Shown: piece by piece, positions 43,923 through 53,625 of the stretch
How positions within the stretch are numbered: the stretch's first letter is position 1
Layout: each line of letters begins with the position of its first letter
Origin: Pricia antarctica
Lineage (GTDB): Bacteria; Bacteroidota; Bacteroidia; Flavobacteriales; Flavobacteriaceae
NCBI GenBank assembly: GCA_011050085.1
Contig: DRGL01000075.1
Location: 1 to 64,000, forward strand
Reading direction: 5' to 3'
DNA length: 64,000 nt
The notes under the pieces: model-generated
Databases searched by the model: none
What the model saw: the letters and a program-made list of their open reading frames with translations, nothing else
Told to the model about the DNA's origin: nothing
Made by a program: the position numbers and the translations under genes

Positions 43923-46160
43923 ATGAGAAAAGAAATTTTAATCAGTCTATCCTTCTTGTTTTGCTTTATTAGTCATGCCCAAACACAGCAAAATGCCACC
44001 TTAACCTTAAAAGACATTTATAAAGCGAATCAATACGAACAAAACAGTTTTGGTCCGGTGCGATGGATGAAGGATAATAAAGGATACTCCACCTTGGAGA
44101 CAAACACTGAGGTTGGCGGTAAGGATATCATACGCTACGAAGCCAAATCGGGAGCGAGGTCTGTTGTCGTATCGGCATCGCTATTAGTGCCGGATGGGGA
44201 AAATGAACCGATTACTATAGCAGACTACGAGTGGTCTGATGAAAATGATAAGCTTTTGATTTTCACGAATACCCGTAAAGTATGGCGATACCATACCCGG
44301 GGTGATTATTGGGTGTTGGATTTGAAAACAAAAAAATTATCACAAATGGGCAAATCGGTTCCGGAGGCTACACTGATGTTCGCCAAATTTTCGCCTGATG
44401 CCACTAAAGTGGCATACGTTAGTGAACTCAATATCTTTGTTGAAGGTGTAAAGAATCAAGAAGTGAATCAGATTACTACCGACGGAGGCGATAACATCAT
44501 AAACGGAACTTTTGACTGGGTGTATGAAGAAGAACTAAGCTGTAGAGATGGTTTCAGATGGAGCCCCGACGGTCAACACATCGCTTATTGGCAATCCGAT
44601 ACCAAGGCTGTCGGATCCTTCTACCTGATAAACAATGTAGATTCAATTTATTCAAAACCGATTCCATTACCCTACCCTAAAGTAGGCACGGAACTGTCCG
44701 CAGTAAAAGTCGGAGTGGTTTCTGTGGCCGGCGGGGAAACCAAATGGTTCGATATTCCCGGAGACCCCCAAAACAATTACCTGGCTCGCATGGATTTTAT
44801 ACCGAACTCCGATGAGGTTATGGTACAGCAGCTGAATCGCCGACAGAACAGCAATACAATTTGGATAGGGGATACCAAAACCATGTCCCTTAACAATATC
44901 TTGACCGAAACCGACGATGCATTTTTAGACGTGCACGATGATATCCGCTGGTTAGAGAACGAACAATACTTTACCTGGTCTAGCGAACGTGATGGATGGT
45001 TTCATCTCTTTAAGGTTTCAAGGGACGGTAAAACTGTATCTCCCATTACGAAGGGGGAGTTCGATGTGGTCAACATCAATTGCATTGATACAAAAGGGGG
45101 TTACGTTTACTACATAGCATCGCCGGATAACTTCACGCAACGGTATCTCTATCGAAGTCCCATTGACGGGAAGGGCGAGGCAGAGCGTATTACCCCTACT
45201 GCGCAATCCGGTCAAAGTTCCTATCAAATATCTTCGGACGCCAAATGGGGCATTCAGGTCTTTCAAAATGCGACCACCCCGCCAAAATATAGCTTGGTAA
45301 GCTTACCCAAGCACAAAGAAATTAGGGTTTTGGAAGACAACCAAGCACTGAAGAAAAAGTACGAAACACTCAATCTTAGCGCAAAGGAGTTTGTTAAAGT
45401 TGATATTGGCGATGAGGTGTTAGATGCCTGGATGATCAAGCCCAAAGAGTTTGATGCTAGCAAAAAGTACCCTCTCTTGTTCTTTGTGTATGGTGAACCT
45501 GCAGGGGCAACCGTTCAAGACAATTGGGGCGGTGGCAGTCTATGGGACCAGTATATGGCACAACAGGGTTATGTGGTTATGAGCGTCGACAACCGGGGAA
45601 CCAAAACGCCGAGGGGCAATGCCTGGCGCAAATCAATTTATGGTCAGATCGGCATTCTTGCTTCCGAGGATCAGAGCAAGGCGGCCACCAAAATACTCAA
45701 GACCTATGATTTTTTGGATGCAGATAGGGTAGGTATCTGGGGGTGGAGCGGTGGTGGTCAGATGACCCTGAATTGTATGTTTCGATATCCTGAGATTTAT
45801 ACTTCGGGATTGGCAGTTTCCTTTGTTTCCGATCAAAGGCTTTATGATGCTACCTACCAAGAACGATATATGGGCTTATTGGAAGATAACGCCAAAGGCT
45901 ATCACGATGGGTCACCCATCAATTTCGCGCAAAATTTAGAAGGAAATTTAATGATTATTCATGGTACCGCCGATGATAATGTGCATTACCAAAGTTTTGA
46001 GATGTTGGTCAACAAATTGATAGAGCATAATAAGTTGTTCGATATGATGTCATATCCAATGCGGACACATGGTATAAATGAACGGGAGAACACTTCGTAT
46101 CATTTGAGGGAAACTATGGAAAAGTTTTGGAAAGAAAATTTGCCTTCTGGAGCTAAGTAG
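43923..46160 (+). CDS. Dipeptidyl peptidase IV (S9B family)
   Basis: A 745-residue exported serine peptidase that removes X-Pro or X-Ala dipeptides from peptide N-termini. A Sec signal peptide spans about residues 1-20 (cut after SHA). The DPP4 beta-propeller (about 35-490) includes DWVYEEEL at 198-205, whose glutamates bind the substrate amino terminus. The alpha/beta-hydrolase domain holds the catalytic triad Ser609 (GWSGGG), Asp684 (GTADDN) and His716 (RTHGIN). Length fits the bacterial DPP IV family. It is unlinked to the sugar pathways and is probably part of general peptide nutrition. Confidence 0.96.
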   Translation: MRKEILISLSFLFCFISHAQTQQNATLTLKDIYKANQYEQNSFGPVRWMKDNKGYSTLETNTEVGGKDIIRYEAKSGARSVVVSASLLVPDGENEPITIADYEWSDENDKLLIFTNTRKVWRYHTRGDYWVLDLKTKKLSQMGKSVPEATLMFAKFSPDATKVAYVSELNIFVEGVKNQEVNQITTDGGDNIINGTFDWVYEEELSCRDGFRWSPDGQHIAYWQSDTKAVGSFYLINNVDSIYSKPIPLPYPKVGTELSAVKVGVVSVAGGETKWFDIPGDPQNNYLARMDFIPNSDEVMVQQLNRRQNSNTIWIGDTKTMSLNNILTETDDAFLDVHDDIRWLENEQYFTWSSERDGWFHLFKVSRDGKTVSPITKGEFDVVNINCIDTKGGYVYYIASPDNFTQRYLYRSPIDGKGEAERITPTAQSGQSSYQISSDAKWGIQVFQNATTPPKYSLVSLPKHKEIRVLEDNQALKKKYETLNLSAKEFVKVDIGDEVLDAWMIKPKEFDASKKYPLLFFVYGEPAGATVQDNWGGGSLWDQYMAQQGYVVMSVDNRGTKTPRGNAWRKSIYGQIGILASEDQSKAATKILKTYDFLDADRVGIWGWSGGGQMTLNCMFRYPEIYTSGLAVSFVSDQRLYDATYQERYMGLLEDNAKGYHDGSPINFAQNLEGNLMIIHGTADDNVHYQSFEMLVNKLIEHNKLFDMMSYPMRTHGINERENTSYHLRETMEKFWKENLPSGAK

Positions 46161-46398
46161 CCAATTTTAGACAATGCCGCGATACTTTTGGGTGATTCGG
46201 ATGTGTAAGCCAAGATATAGTTCGTTTTATGGCTATTGTTGAAACTGCTTATATTGCCGTATTCGTAAATAAGCCAGTCGAAAAGTACCTTAATCGCGTT
46301 GCACAGCGGTTCAAATTGGTAAAAAAGTATTGATTTTGGCAACTTTTGTGGTGGTTTTTACGATTTCAGCTCCTTAACTTCGCCTAAAAGTATACTTT

Positions 46399-47721
46399 AT
46401 GTCAAAACCCATTACGATTACGGAAATAGAGGTCAAAGACATCCGTTTTCCGACTAGTAAATCCCTTGATGGCTCAGATGCCATGAATCCTGATCCCGAT
46501 TATTCCGCTGCCTATGTTATCTTAAAAACCGACTCAAGTAGCGGCGAAGAGGGCCATGGTCTTACCTTTACCATTGGTCGGGGCAACGAACTTTGTGCGG
46601 CGGCGATTCATTCCCTCGCGCCTTTGGTTATTGGTAAGACCTTAGAAAGTTTTACTTCTGATATGGGTGGATTTTGGAGGATGATTACCGGAGATAGCCA
46701 ACTGCGCTGGTTGGGCCCGGAAAAAGGGGTTATTCATCTGGCAACCGGTGCTATGGTGAATGCCGTTTGGGACTTATACGCCAAGGTAGAAGGGAAGCCC
46801 CTGTGGCAGCTTTTAGCAGATATGACGCCGGGGGAGTTTGTTTCCTGTATCGATTTCACCTATATAACGGATGCGATTACGCCAGAAGAAGCATTGGAAA
46901 TGCTCAAGAAGAACGAAGCGACAAAGCAAGAACGGATCGAGCGTTTGATGCAAACGGGTTACCCGGCCTATACAACTTCAGCGGGTTGGCTAGGCTATTC
47001 TGATGACAAAATGAGACGGCTCTGCCGGGAAGCCAAAGTTGCCGGATTCGACCATATGAAAATAAAGGTAGGTTCAGACCTTAAAGATGATATGCGTAGA
47101 GCGGCCATCATTCGCGAAGAAATCGGACCTGATTTGAGGCTCATGATGGACGCCAATCAAAAATGGGACGTTGACGAGGCTATAGAAAACATGGCTCAAC
47201 TCAAAAAATTCGACCCTTGGTGGATAGAAGAACCCACCAGTCCCGATGATGTGCTTGGCCATGCGAAGATAGCACGGGCAGTCGCACCAATAAAGGTGGC
47301 GACGGGGGAACATTGTCAAAATAGGGTAGTCTTCAAACAATTGATGCAAGCCGACGCCATTGGTATCTGTCAAATCGATAGCTGCAGGGTAGGTGGGGTC
47401 AATGAAATTCTGGCCATCTTGCTTATGGCGGCAAAATTCAATATTCCGGTCTGTCCACATGCAGGTGGGGTCGGTCTATGCGAATACGTACAACATCTTT
47501 CAATGGTCGATTATATTGTAGTCAGCGCATCTTTGGAAAATCGGATTATAGAATTCGTTGATCATTTGCACGAGCATTTTTATGACCCGGTCACCATAAA
47601 AAAAGGGGCGTATATGCCTCCCCAAATGCCAGGATACAGCATCACGATGAAACCGGAATCTCTTCAGGAATATGAATTTCCAAACGGCGGTTTCTGGGAA
47701 AAGGAATTAATGAGTAAATAA
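46399..47721 (+). CDS. L-fuconate dehydratase
   Basis: A 440-residue enolase-superfamily enzyme that turns L-fuconate into 2-keto-3-deoxy-L-fuconate. The catalytic set is complete: the K-x-K motif with Lys221 and Lys223, metal ligands Asp251, Glu277 and Glu304, and His354 in VCPHAGG. The N-terminal capping domain with DGSDAMNPDPDYSAAYV and the length of about 440 residues match fuconate dehydratase (ENOSF1-like) rather than mandelate racemase or galactonate dehydratase. The following SDR and FAH-family genes are the next two enzymes of the same non-phosphorylating L-fucose pathway. The three genes are spaced by 55 and 15 nt, so an operon is likely. Confidence 0.95.
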   Translation: MSKPITITEIEVKDIRFPTSKSLDGSDAMNPDPDYSAAYVILKTDSSSGEEGHGLTFTIGRGNELCAAAIHSLAPLVIGKTLESFTSDMGGFWRMITGDSQLRWLGPEKGVIHLATGAMVNAVWDLYAKVEGKPLWQLLADMTPGEFVSCIDFTYITDAITPEEALEMLKKNEATKQERIERLMQTGYPAYTTSAGWLGYSDDKMRRLCREAKVAGFDHMKIKVGSDLKDDMRRAAIIREEIGPDLRLMMDANQKWDVDEAIENMAQLKKFDPWWIEEPTSPDDVLGHAKIARAVAPIKVATGEHCQNRVVFKQLMQADAIGICQIDSCRVGGVNEILAILLMAAKFNIPVCPHAGGVGLCEYVQHLSMVDYIVVSASLENRIIEFVDHLHEHFYDPVTIKKGAYMPPQMPGYSITMKPESLQEYEFPNGGFWEKELMSK

Positions 47722-47776
47722 GATTAGTTTAAGGTATTGAACTAGCTATCGAGTTTTTGTTAAAGAAAAGAGGATT

Positions 47777-48550
47777 ATGAAATTTAATTTAGAACATAAA
47801 TCAGCTGTGGTAACCGGTGGTGGCAGTGGCATAGGCCAGGCCATTTGCATGGCACTTGCCGAACATGGTGCAACCGTACACATTTTAGAACTTAAAAAGG
47901 AAAAGGCGCAGCAAACGGTAGAAGCTATTACCGCAAAAGGCGGAAATGCAAAAATTTATGAATGTAATGTGGCCAATGCCGATGAGGTAAATAAAGCAGT
48001 GGCATCAATCACGGATAAAGGCAATATCGACATCCTTGTAAATAATGCGGGAATAGCACACGTCGGAAATCTTGAAAGTACCGAGGAGGCGGACCTTGAC
48101 CGACTCTATAACGTGAACATCAAAGGCGTTTATAATTGTATGAAAGCCTGTATCGCTACGATGAAGAAAAAAGGCGGCGTCATTATCAATATGGCATCAA
48201 TTGCTTCAACCGTAGGAATCGCCGATCGTTTTGCCTATTCGATGACCAAAGGGGCCGTATTGACGATGACCTATTCCGTCGCCAAGGATTATCTAGCGAA
48301 CGGCATTCGCTGCAACAGTATTTCTCCGGCAAGGGTTCATACCCCTTTTGTAGATGATTTTATAAAAAATAATTATCCCGATAATCAAGAAGAGATGTTC
48401 GAAAAGCTTTCGAAATCACAACCGATAGGCCGTATGGGAAAACCGGAAGAAGTAGCGAATCTAGCAGTATATCTCTGCTCTGACGAAGCTTCGTTTATCA
48501 CGGGAACAGATTTTCCTATCGATGGCGGATTTATAAAACTCAATTCTTAA
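47777..48550 (+). CDS. SDR-family dehydrogenase, probable 2-keto-3-deoxy-L-fuconate dehydrogenase
   Basis: A 257-residue classical short-chain dehydrogenase. TGGGSGIG (about 13-20) binds the cofactor, and ELKK after strand two suggests NAD rather than NADP. NNAG is near residue 89, and the catalytic residues are Ser141, Tyr154 and Lys158 (YSMTK). PARVHTPF and FPIDGGF complete the family pattern. Between fuconate dehydratase and an FAH-family hydrolase, the expected reaction is oxidation of 2-keto-3-deoxy-L-fuconate to the 2,4-diketo acid. L-fucose 1-dehydrogenase activity is the main alternative for an SDR in this setting. Confidence 0.9.
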   Translation: MKFNLEHKSAVVTGGGSGIGQAICMALAEHGATVHILELKKEKAQQTVEAITAKGGNAKIYECNVANADEVNKAVASITDKGNIDILVNNAGIAHVGNLESTEEADLDRLYNVNIKGVYNCMKACIATMKKKGGVIINMASIASTVGIADRFAYSMTKGAVLTMTYSVAKDYLANGIRCNSISPARVHTPFVDDFIKNNYPDNQEEMFEKLSKSQPIGRMGKPEEVANLAVYLCSDEASFITGTDFPIDGGFIKLNS

Positions 48551-48565
48551 CTATAAAAAGTACTT

Positions 48566-49420
48566 ATGAAATTAATACGATTTGGTAAAGTGGGAAGTGA
48601 AAAGCCCGGAGTGCAATTGGAAGACGGTTCGAAAATAGACATTTCTGGATTTGGTGAAGATTATAACGAAAGTTTCTTCGGAGAAGGAGGTATCGAAAGA
48701 TTGGAAGATTGGCTGAAGATAAATGCTTCCGCCTGCCCAAAAATTGGCGATGAGGTTCGGTTGGGTTCGCCTTTGGTGCGGCCATCAAAAATAGTATGTG
48801 TCGGACTCAATTATGCCCAACATGCCGCCGAGAGTGGCATGGCGGTTCCAAAAGAGCCTGTGCTTTTTTTCAAGGCGACCTCGGCCATAGTCGGGCCTAA
48901 TGATGACCTTATCATCCCGAAGGGAAGCGAGAAAACGGATTGGGAAGTCGAACTGGCCATAGTTATCGGCAAAAAGGCATCCTATATATCCGAAGCAGAA
49001 GCTTTTGATTATGTTGCCGGGTACGTTTTGCACAACGATTATAGCGAGCGGGCCTTTCAGATTGAAAAGGAGGGGCAATGGTGCAAGGGCAAAGGGTGTG
49101 ATACGTTCGCTCCTTTAGGTCCTTTTATTGCTACCAAAGATGAAATTGAGAACCCCAATGATCTACATCTTTGGCTGAAATTAAATGATGAAACCGTACA
49201 AGATAGTTCGACTTCCGACTTTATTTTCAATGTACAGGAAGTGGTCAGCTACATCAGTCAATTTATGACATTGCTTCCCGGGGATATTATTTCTACCGGT
49301 ACACCCTTTGGGGTCGGACTCGGGTTCAATCCACCAAAATATTTGAAAGCAGGTGATGTGGTTGAATTGGGTATTGAAGGTCTAGGAAGCTCAAAACAAA
49401 CCGCGAGGGCGTATCAATAG
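48566..49420 (+). CDS. FAH-family hydrolase, probable 2,4-diketo-3-deoxy-L-fuconate hydrolase
   Basis: A 284-residue fumarylacetoacetase-fold hydrolase. The catalytic domain begins at KIVCVGLNYAQHAAE (about residue 73). Metal ligands are in DWEVELAIVIGKKA (about 132-145, Glu and Glu) and HNDYSERAFQ (about 163, Asp). STGTPFGVGLG closes the active site. In the fucose route it splits the diketo acid to pyruvate and L-lactate. It follows the SDR gene by 15 nt as last gene of the cassette. The upstream steps, L-fucose dehydrogenase and fuconolactonase, are not recognisable in this window, although the GMC enzyme downstream is a candidate for the first. Confidence 0.9.
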   Translation: MKLIRFGKVGSEKPGVQLEDGSKIDISGFGEDYNESFFGEGGIERLEDWLKINASACPKIGDEVRLGSPLVRPSKIVCVGLNYAQHAAESGMAVPKEPVLFFKATSAIVGPNDDLIIPKGSEKTDWEVELAIVIGKKASYISEAEAFDYVAGYVLHNDYSERAFQIEKEGQWCKGKGCDTFAPLGPFIATKDEIENPNDLHLWLKLNDETVQDSSTSDFIFNVQEVVSYISQFMTLLPGDIISTGTPFGVGLGFNPPKYLKAGDVVELGIEGLGSSKQTARAYQ

Positions 49421-49746
49421 TGCGTTATACATCCATTGGTTCGAAAACTATATTTAGGTTGAAAACTGATTGGCACTTTCAGTCTTGTTGTTTCTAAACC
49501 TGGCCTTTCTGTCTCGGCATTAGAAAATTAACTGATTTCTTTCGCTTTGCCGTAGGTACGCAGGGGGACATCCATAGAATATGAAAACTAAATGTCCGTT
49601 AGAAGGTTCATAGTATTGGTTTATATCCCATATACATCACATATAATTGAAAGACTCAATCGGATGTTTTATAAAGCTAGGTATTCGCGATGCCCAAGAT
49701 AAATTAGTATTAAATTGTAAATTAGCGTATCAGAGAAATATAAGGT
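49421..49746. other. Intergenic region between the fuconate cassette and the GMC gene
   Basis: No gene is seen. A good ribosome binding site, TAAGG, lies just before the GMC start. I could not identify a clear promoter or terminator. Confidence 0.4.
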
Positions 49747-51447
49747 ATGGCCAACTATAATATCGATGCAGCAAAGGAAACCACGTACGATGCTATCGTC
49801 ATAGGTTCAGGAATTAGTGGGGGATGGGCCGCTAAAGAACTCTGCGAAAAGGGACTTAAAACCTTGGTTTTGGAACGGGGGCGAATTGTAGAGCATGTAG
49901 TAGACTACCCCACCATGAATTTAGATCCGTGGGACACCGAGCTTAGAGGAAACTTGACCCCCGAACAAAAGGAAAAGCATTACAAGGCTATCCGTTCCGG
50001 TTGGATAGGTACCGATACCGAACATTTCTGGGCAGACGATAAAGCAAGTCCGTATACGGAAAAGAAACCCTTTCTATGGCTACGCGCCCATCAAATGGGC
50101 GGTCGATCACTACTATGGGGTAAACAAACCTACCGATGGAGCGATCTGGATTTTGAGGCCAATGCGGAAGATGGGCATGGTGTAGATTGGCCCATACGGT
50201 ATAAAGATATTGAATCTTGGTACACATATGTAGAGAAATATGCAGGCATCAGTGGTGAAGCCTTAGGTCTTCCACAATTGCCCGACAGCCATTTCCTTCC
50301 CCCTATGGAAATGAACTGTGTCGAGAAACATGTGAAAAGTCGTATCGAAAAAGCCTTTGAAGGTCGTAATGTTACTATTGGCCGCTGCGCCCATCTGACT
50401 GTACCCCACAATGGCCGCGGCCAATGTCAAAACCGTAACCGCTGCAGTCGGGGTTGTCCATTTGGGGCATATTTTAGCAGCAATGCCGTAACTTTACCTG
50501 CGGCCCACGCCACAGGAAATCTGACGATTCGACCGTTTTCCATAGTGCAGTCCGTCATTTACGACGATACCAGAGCGAAGGCAACAGGGGTACGTATCAT
50601 TGATGCTGAGACCAACGAAGCTATTGAGTATTCAGCCAAGGTGATTTTTTGTAACGCCTCTACGTTAAGCACAACTCAAATTTTACTGAATTCAACCTCA
50701 AATCGATTTGAAAATGGATTGGGTAATGACAGTGGTGAACTCGGGCACAATCTTATGGACCATACCTACAGGGTGGGAGCCATGGGTACGGTAGATGGTT
50801 TTGACGACAAGTATTACAAGGGAAGGCGCCCGAACGGTATCTACATTCCCAGATATCGAAACATCAATGCAGCGACTAAAACGGATAAGTTTGTAAGAGG
50901 TTTTGGATACCAAGGAGGGGCAGGTCGCGGAGGAAACCCAGCTAACACGGAAGCCTTTGGAGCGGATTTTAAAGAAAGCATTTTGAAACCGGGTCCTTGG
51001 GAATTTTTCATTACCGGCTTTGCGGAGTGTTTGCCATACCATGAAAACCAAGTAAGCCTTAACTCTGAAGTAACCGACAAATGGGGTCAACCGACCTTAA
51101 CCATTGATGCCGAATTTAAGGAAAACGAAAAGGCCATCAATAAACAGATTCAGGAAGATGCCGTAGAAATGCTTGAAAAAGCAGGCGTAAAAAATGTTTT
51201 AGGGTTTGATAATGATCATTCGCCCGGTTGGGGTGTACATGAGATGGGTACGGCTAGAATGGGGCGTGATCCGAAAACTTCGGTTCTAAATAGCTTCAAT
51301 CAAGTGCATGCCGCTAAAAATGTATTTGTGACGGACGGAGCCTGCATGACTTCCTCATCTTGCGTAAACCCCAGTTTAACGTATATGGCGATTACGGCCC
51401 GAGCGGCGGACTATGCCGTATCGGAGCTAAAAAAAGGAAATATTTAA
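49747..51447 (+). CDS. GMC-family FAD oxidoreductase (sugar dehydrogenase large subunit type)
   Basis: A 566-residue flavoprotein. The Rossmann FAD motif YDAIVIGSGISGGWAAKELC is at residues 14-33. A cysteine-rich loop CQNRNRCSRGCPFGA lies near residue 228 and could bind a cluster or form disulfides. The C-terminal HEMGTARMG (about 498) and SSCVNPSLTYMAITARAADY close the flavin site. This pattern belongs to the gluconate 2-dehydrogenase / membrane glucoside dehydrogenase branch, and the gene is followed 3 nt later by the matching small subunit. It has no export signal of its own, so it probably rides out with the partner. Oxidation of a sugar such as L-fucose is a contextual guess. Confidence 0.92.
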   Translation: MANYNIDAAKETTYDAIVIGSGISGGWAAKELCEKGLKTLVLERGRIVEHVVDYPTMNLDPWDTELRGNLTPEQKEKHYKAIRSGWIGTDTEHFWADDKASPYTEKKPFLWLRAHQMGGRSLLWGKQTYRWSDLDFEANAEDGHGVDWPIRYKDIESWYTYVEKYAGISGEALGLPQLPDSHFLPPMEMNCVEKHVKSRIEKAFEGRNVTIGRCAHLTVPHNGRGQCQNRNRCSRGCPFGAYFSSNAVTLPAAHATGNLTIRPFSIVQSVIYDDTRAKATGVRIIDAETNEAIEYSAKVIFCNASTLSTTQILLNSTSNRFENGLGNDSGELGHNLMDHTYRVGAMGTVDGFDDKYYKGRRPNGIYIPRYRNINAATKTDKFVRGFGYQGGAGRGGNPANTEAFGADFKESILKPGPWEFFITGFAECLPYHENQVSLNSEVTDKWGQPTLTIDAEFKENEKAINKQIQEDAVEMLEKAGVKNVLGFDNDHSPGWGVHEMGTARMGRDPKTSVLNSFNQVHAAKNVFVTDGACMTSSSCVNPSLTYMAITARAADYAVSELKKGNI

Positions 51448-51450
51448 AAA

Positions 51451-52044
51451 ATGGACAGAAGAAGCGCACTTAAAAAAACGGGATGGATGTTCGGTGCTAC
51501 TATTGCCGTTCCTTCCATCGTATCGCTCTTACAATCTTGCAAGGATGAAGACCGAAGGGTATGGGAGCCTGAATTATTTACAGAAAAGGAGGCCAAAACA
51601 GTAAGCGCTTTGGTAGATACGATTTTACCGAGAACGGAAACGCCTGGAGCCCTTGATGTCAATGCGGATATTTTTATCGACAGAATAGTCGCTCGAACCT
51701 ACGATACAGAAGCGCAAAAGTATCTTCAAGATGAAATTGCCCAATTCAATGCGGGTGCTGAAACTATTTACGGAGAACCATTTTTCGACCTTGATGAAAC
51801 TAGAAGAGCAGAGATTCTAAAAGTCGCTGAAAAGAAATCCGGAAAATTTAGTCCAGGTATTTGGGGAACGTCAGTTGGGGAGCAAGAACCCATTGGTTTT
51901 TACCGTTCATTCAAATCCATGGCCATCTGGGCCTATCTAACTTCTGAGGAAATTGGGAAAAATGTATTGGCGTACGATCCGATACCCGGTAATTATGATG
52001 GATGTGTTCCGGTTTCGGAAAACACAATGCGGTCTAGTTTGTAG
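51451..52044 (+). CDS. Gluconate 2-dehydrogenase subunit 3 family protein
   Basis: A 197-residue partner subunit. The N-terminal MDRRSALKKTGWMFGATIAVPS looks like a Tat signal (RRSALKK), and a cysteine at residue 30 (LQSC) could be lipidated. The core has FTEKEAKTVSALVDTILPRTETPGA (about residues 41-65), the family signature. Subunit 3 proteins help export and stabilise the GMC flavoprotein. The gap to the GMC stop is 3 nt, so the pair is made together. No cytochrome subunit is encoded here, so electrons must go elsewhere. Confidence 0.9.
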   Translation: MDRRSALKKTGWMFGATIAVPSIVSLLQSCKDEDRRVWEPELFTEKEAKTVSALVDTILPRTETPGALDVNADIFIDRIVARTYDTEAQKYLQDEIAQFNAGAETIYGEPFFDLDETRRAEILKVAEKKSGKFSPGIWGTSVGEQEPIGFYRSFKSMAIWAYLTSEEIGKNVLAYDPIPGNYDGCVPVSENTMRSSL

Positions 52045-52329
52045 TTAGACAGCATGAAGGAGTCTTGTACACCTCTTAAAAGGAGTATTATAATCGTGTA
52101 AGTATTTGAACCAATCCCTCACTTCCCTTACTAATTCCTTGTTCAAGCGCTATACATCTTATTTACACTTCCCCTTAAAATCAGCATGTGGTTTAAGAAA
52201 TTATAATAGACGGGCATAATAGCATTGGCTGCCGTTAAACATTTGCTGGTAATTCATTACACGTACAATTTTAGGATAGTTCCTAATTCAGAATAGTACA
52301 CTTCCAGAAAATCATCCAACTAGATAGTT

Positions 52330-53313
52330 TTAATCTGTATCCATTTTGGAATTGGCCTTTTTTTCAAAATGTGAGGCTATTGCACTTATTATCATGATTT
52401 GCGAAGCGTGAAAGAGCATTAGGGGTAACAAAATTAATCCCAAGCTAGCCATATTCCCAAAAAGGATTTTGGAAAACACGGTACCGTGCACCAGTGATTT
52501 TTTTGTGCCGCAAAATTGGGCTGTAATGCGGTCTTGGATAGAAAAACCAAGCAATTTTGCAAAAAATCCTGTGATAAAATAAACAATACCAAATAAAGCC
52601 AAAACCACAGAAAATAAGGCTACTAGATTTAAAATTGAAACCGAACTAAATAGGTTTTCAGAAAACGACTCTGCAAAGCTTTTATAAATAATCAAAAGAA
52701 TAATGCTCTTGTCAAATAGTGTTAATTTACTAGTATACCGCTGTACAAATTCTCCTAAAAAGCGCTGTAAAGCCATTCCCACCACAACCGGTAAAATGAT
52801 TTGTACAATTAGTTTGATATAAATATCGGTAAAATCAAACTCAGCTTGTGGGTCGTTAATAAAAAACCCCATCCATAGCGGTGTAAGTGCAATACCTAGT
52901 AGCCCAGAGATACTGGCGTTAAAAATTGCCGCTGGTATATTACCCTTTGCAATGGAGACCATAACCACGGATGAACTAACGGTAGAGGGTAGGGCCGCCA
53001 AAAAGAAAAAGGCCAGCCACAGTGTTTCCTGCTCCTCATTCTGCATCAGCGGTCTGAAAACCAAAACCAATATTGGAAAAATAAGAAATGTTGAAGCTTG
53101 TATGAGCAGGTGTAGCTTCCAGTTAGAAAGACCCGCTTTCAATTTAGACGGACTCAGTTTAATTCCGTAAAAGAAAAATATAAGTGAAATTCCTATGGCA
53201 CTAATGGTGTCGATAGGAATTTCACTTTCTTCAGTTCCCCATTGTGGGAAGAAATAGGCGATCATGATTACAATCACAATGGCCAGAACAAACTTGTCGA
53301 GCTTTATTCTCAT
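52330..53313 (-). CDS. Bile acid:sodium symporter-like transporter (SBF-like, YfeH type)
   Basis: A 327-residue inner-membrane protein with about nine to ten hydrophobic helices. Family features include GISLIFFFYGIKLSPSKLKAG (about residue 45), ALPSTVSSSVVMVSIAKGN (about 106-124, the unwound-helix region of this fold) and CGTKKSLVHGTV (about 268). The sequence fits the SBF-like/PF13593 branch rather than true bile-acid carriers; physiological substrates are unknown. It stands alone, convergent with the GMC pair and beside the tRNA-Arg gene. Confidence 0.9.
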   Translation of the reverse strand: MRIKLDKFVLAIVIVIMIAYFFPQWGTEESEIPIDTISAIGISLIFFFYGIKLSPSKLKAGLSNWKLHLLIQASTFLIFPILVLVFRPLMQNEEQETLWLAFFFLAALPSTVSSSVVMVSIAKGNIPAAIFNASISGLLGIALTPLWMGFFINDPQAEFDFTDIYIKLIVQIILPVVVGMALQRFLGEFVQRYTSKLTLFDKSIILLIIYKSFAESFSENLFSSVSILNLVALFSVVLALFGIVYFITGFFAKLLGFSIQDRITAQFCGTKKSLVHGTVFSKILFGNMASLGLILLPLMLFHASQIMIISAIASHFEKKANSKMDTD

Positions 53314-53483
53314 TCTCTGATATCACTTCTCTATCTAATCTTCAAAGTCAACTGGTCTATGCAGTAAACCAAACAATATAGAGGTCAAAAAATATAATTT
53401 TGAAAAATACAGTACAAGGACAGACTTTTAGTAAAACTAAAAAGACTTAAAAAGCTTATTTAGCTGTTTAAGTCTTTATTACG

Positions 53484-53557
53484 TGATCGCAGGAGGATTC
53501 GAACCTCCGACCGTCTGCTTAGAAGGCAGATGCTCTATCCAGCTGAGCTATGCGACC
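53484..53557 (-). tRNA. tRNA-Arg (anticodon TCT)
   Basis: On the minus strand the cloverleaf folds fully. The acceptor GGTCGCA pairs with TGCGATC (one G-T pair), the anticodon stem TCTGC/GCAGA holds loop CTTCTAA with anticodon TCT, and the T arm GGAGG/CCTCC holds TTCGAAT. The discriminator base is A and the CCA end is not encoded. It reads AGA codons. Confidence 0.97.
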
Positions 53558-53586
53558 TCAACTTTTTTTAAAATTCTATTTTAAAA

Positions 53587-53625
53587 TGACAGTCCAAACT
53601 GCCCGATAAAACTGAGCTACGACAC
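53587..53625 (-). pseudogene. Decayed tRNA-like fragment (5' half)
   Basis: On the minus strand this reads GTGTCGTAGCTCAG, then a D-loop-like TTTTATCGGGCA and a GGACTGTCA segment recalling the anticodon arm of tRNA-Asp (GTC). The T arm and 3' acceptor strand are missing. It lies 30 nt upstream of tRNA-Arg in the same direction, so it looks like a remnant of a tandem tRNA gene. Confidence 0.5.
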
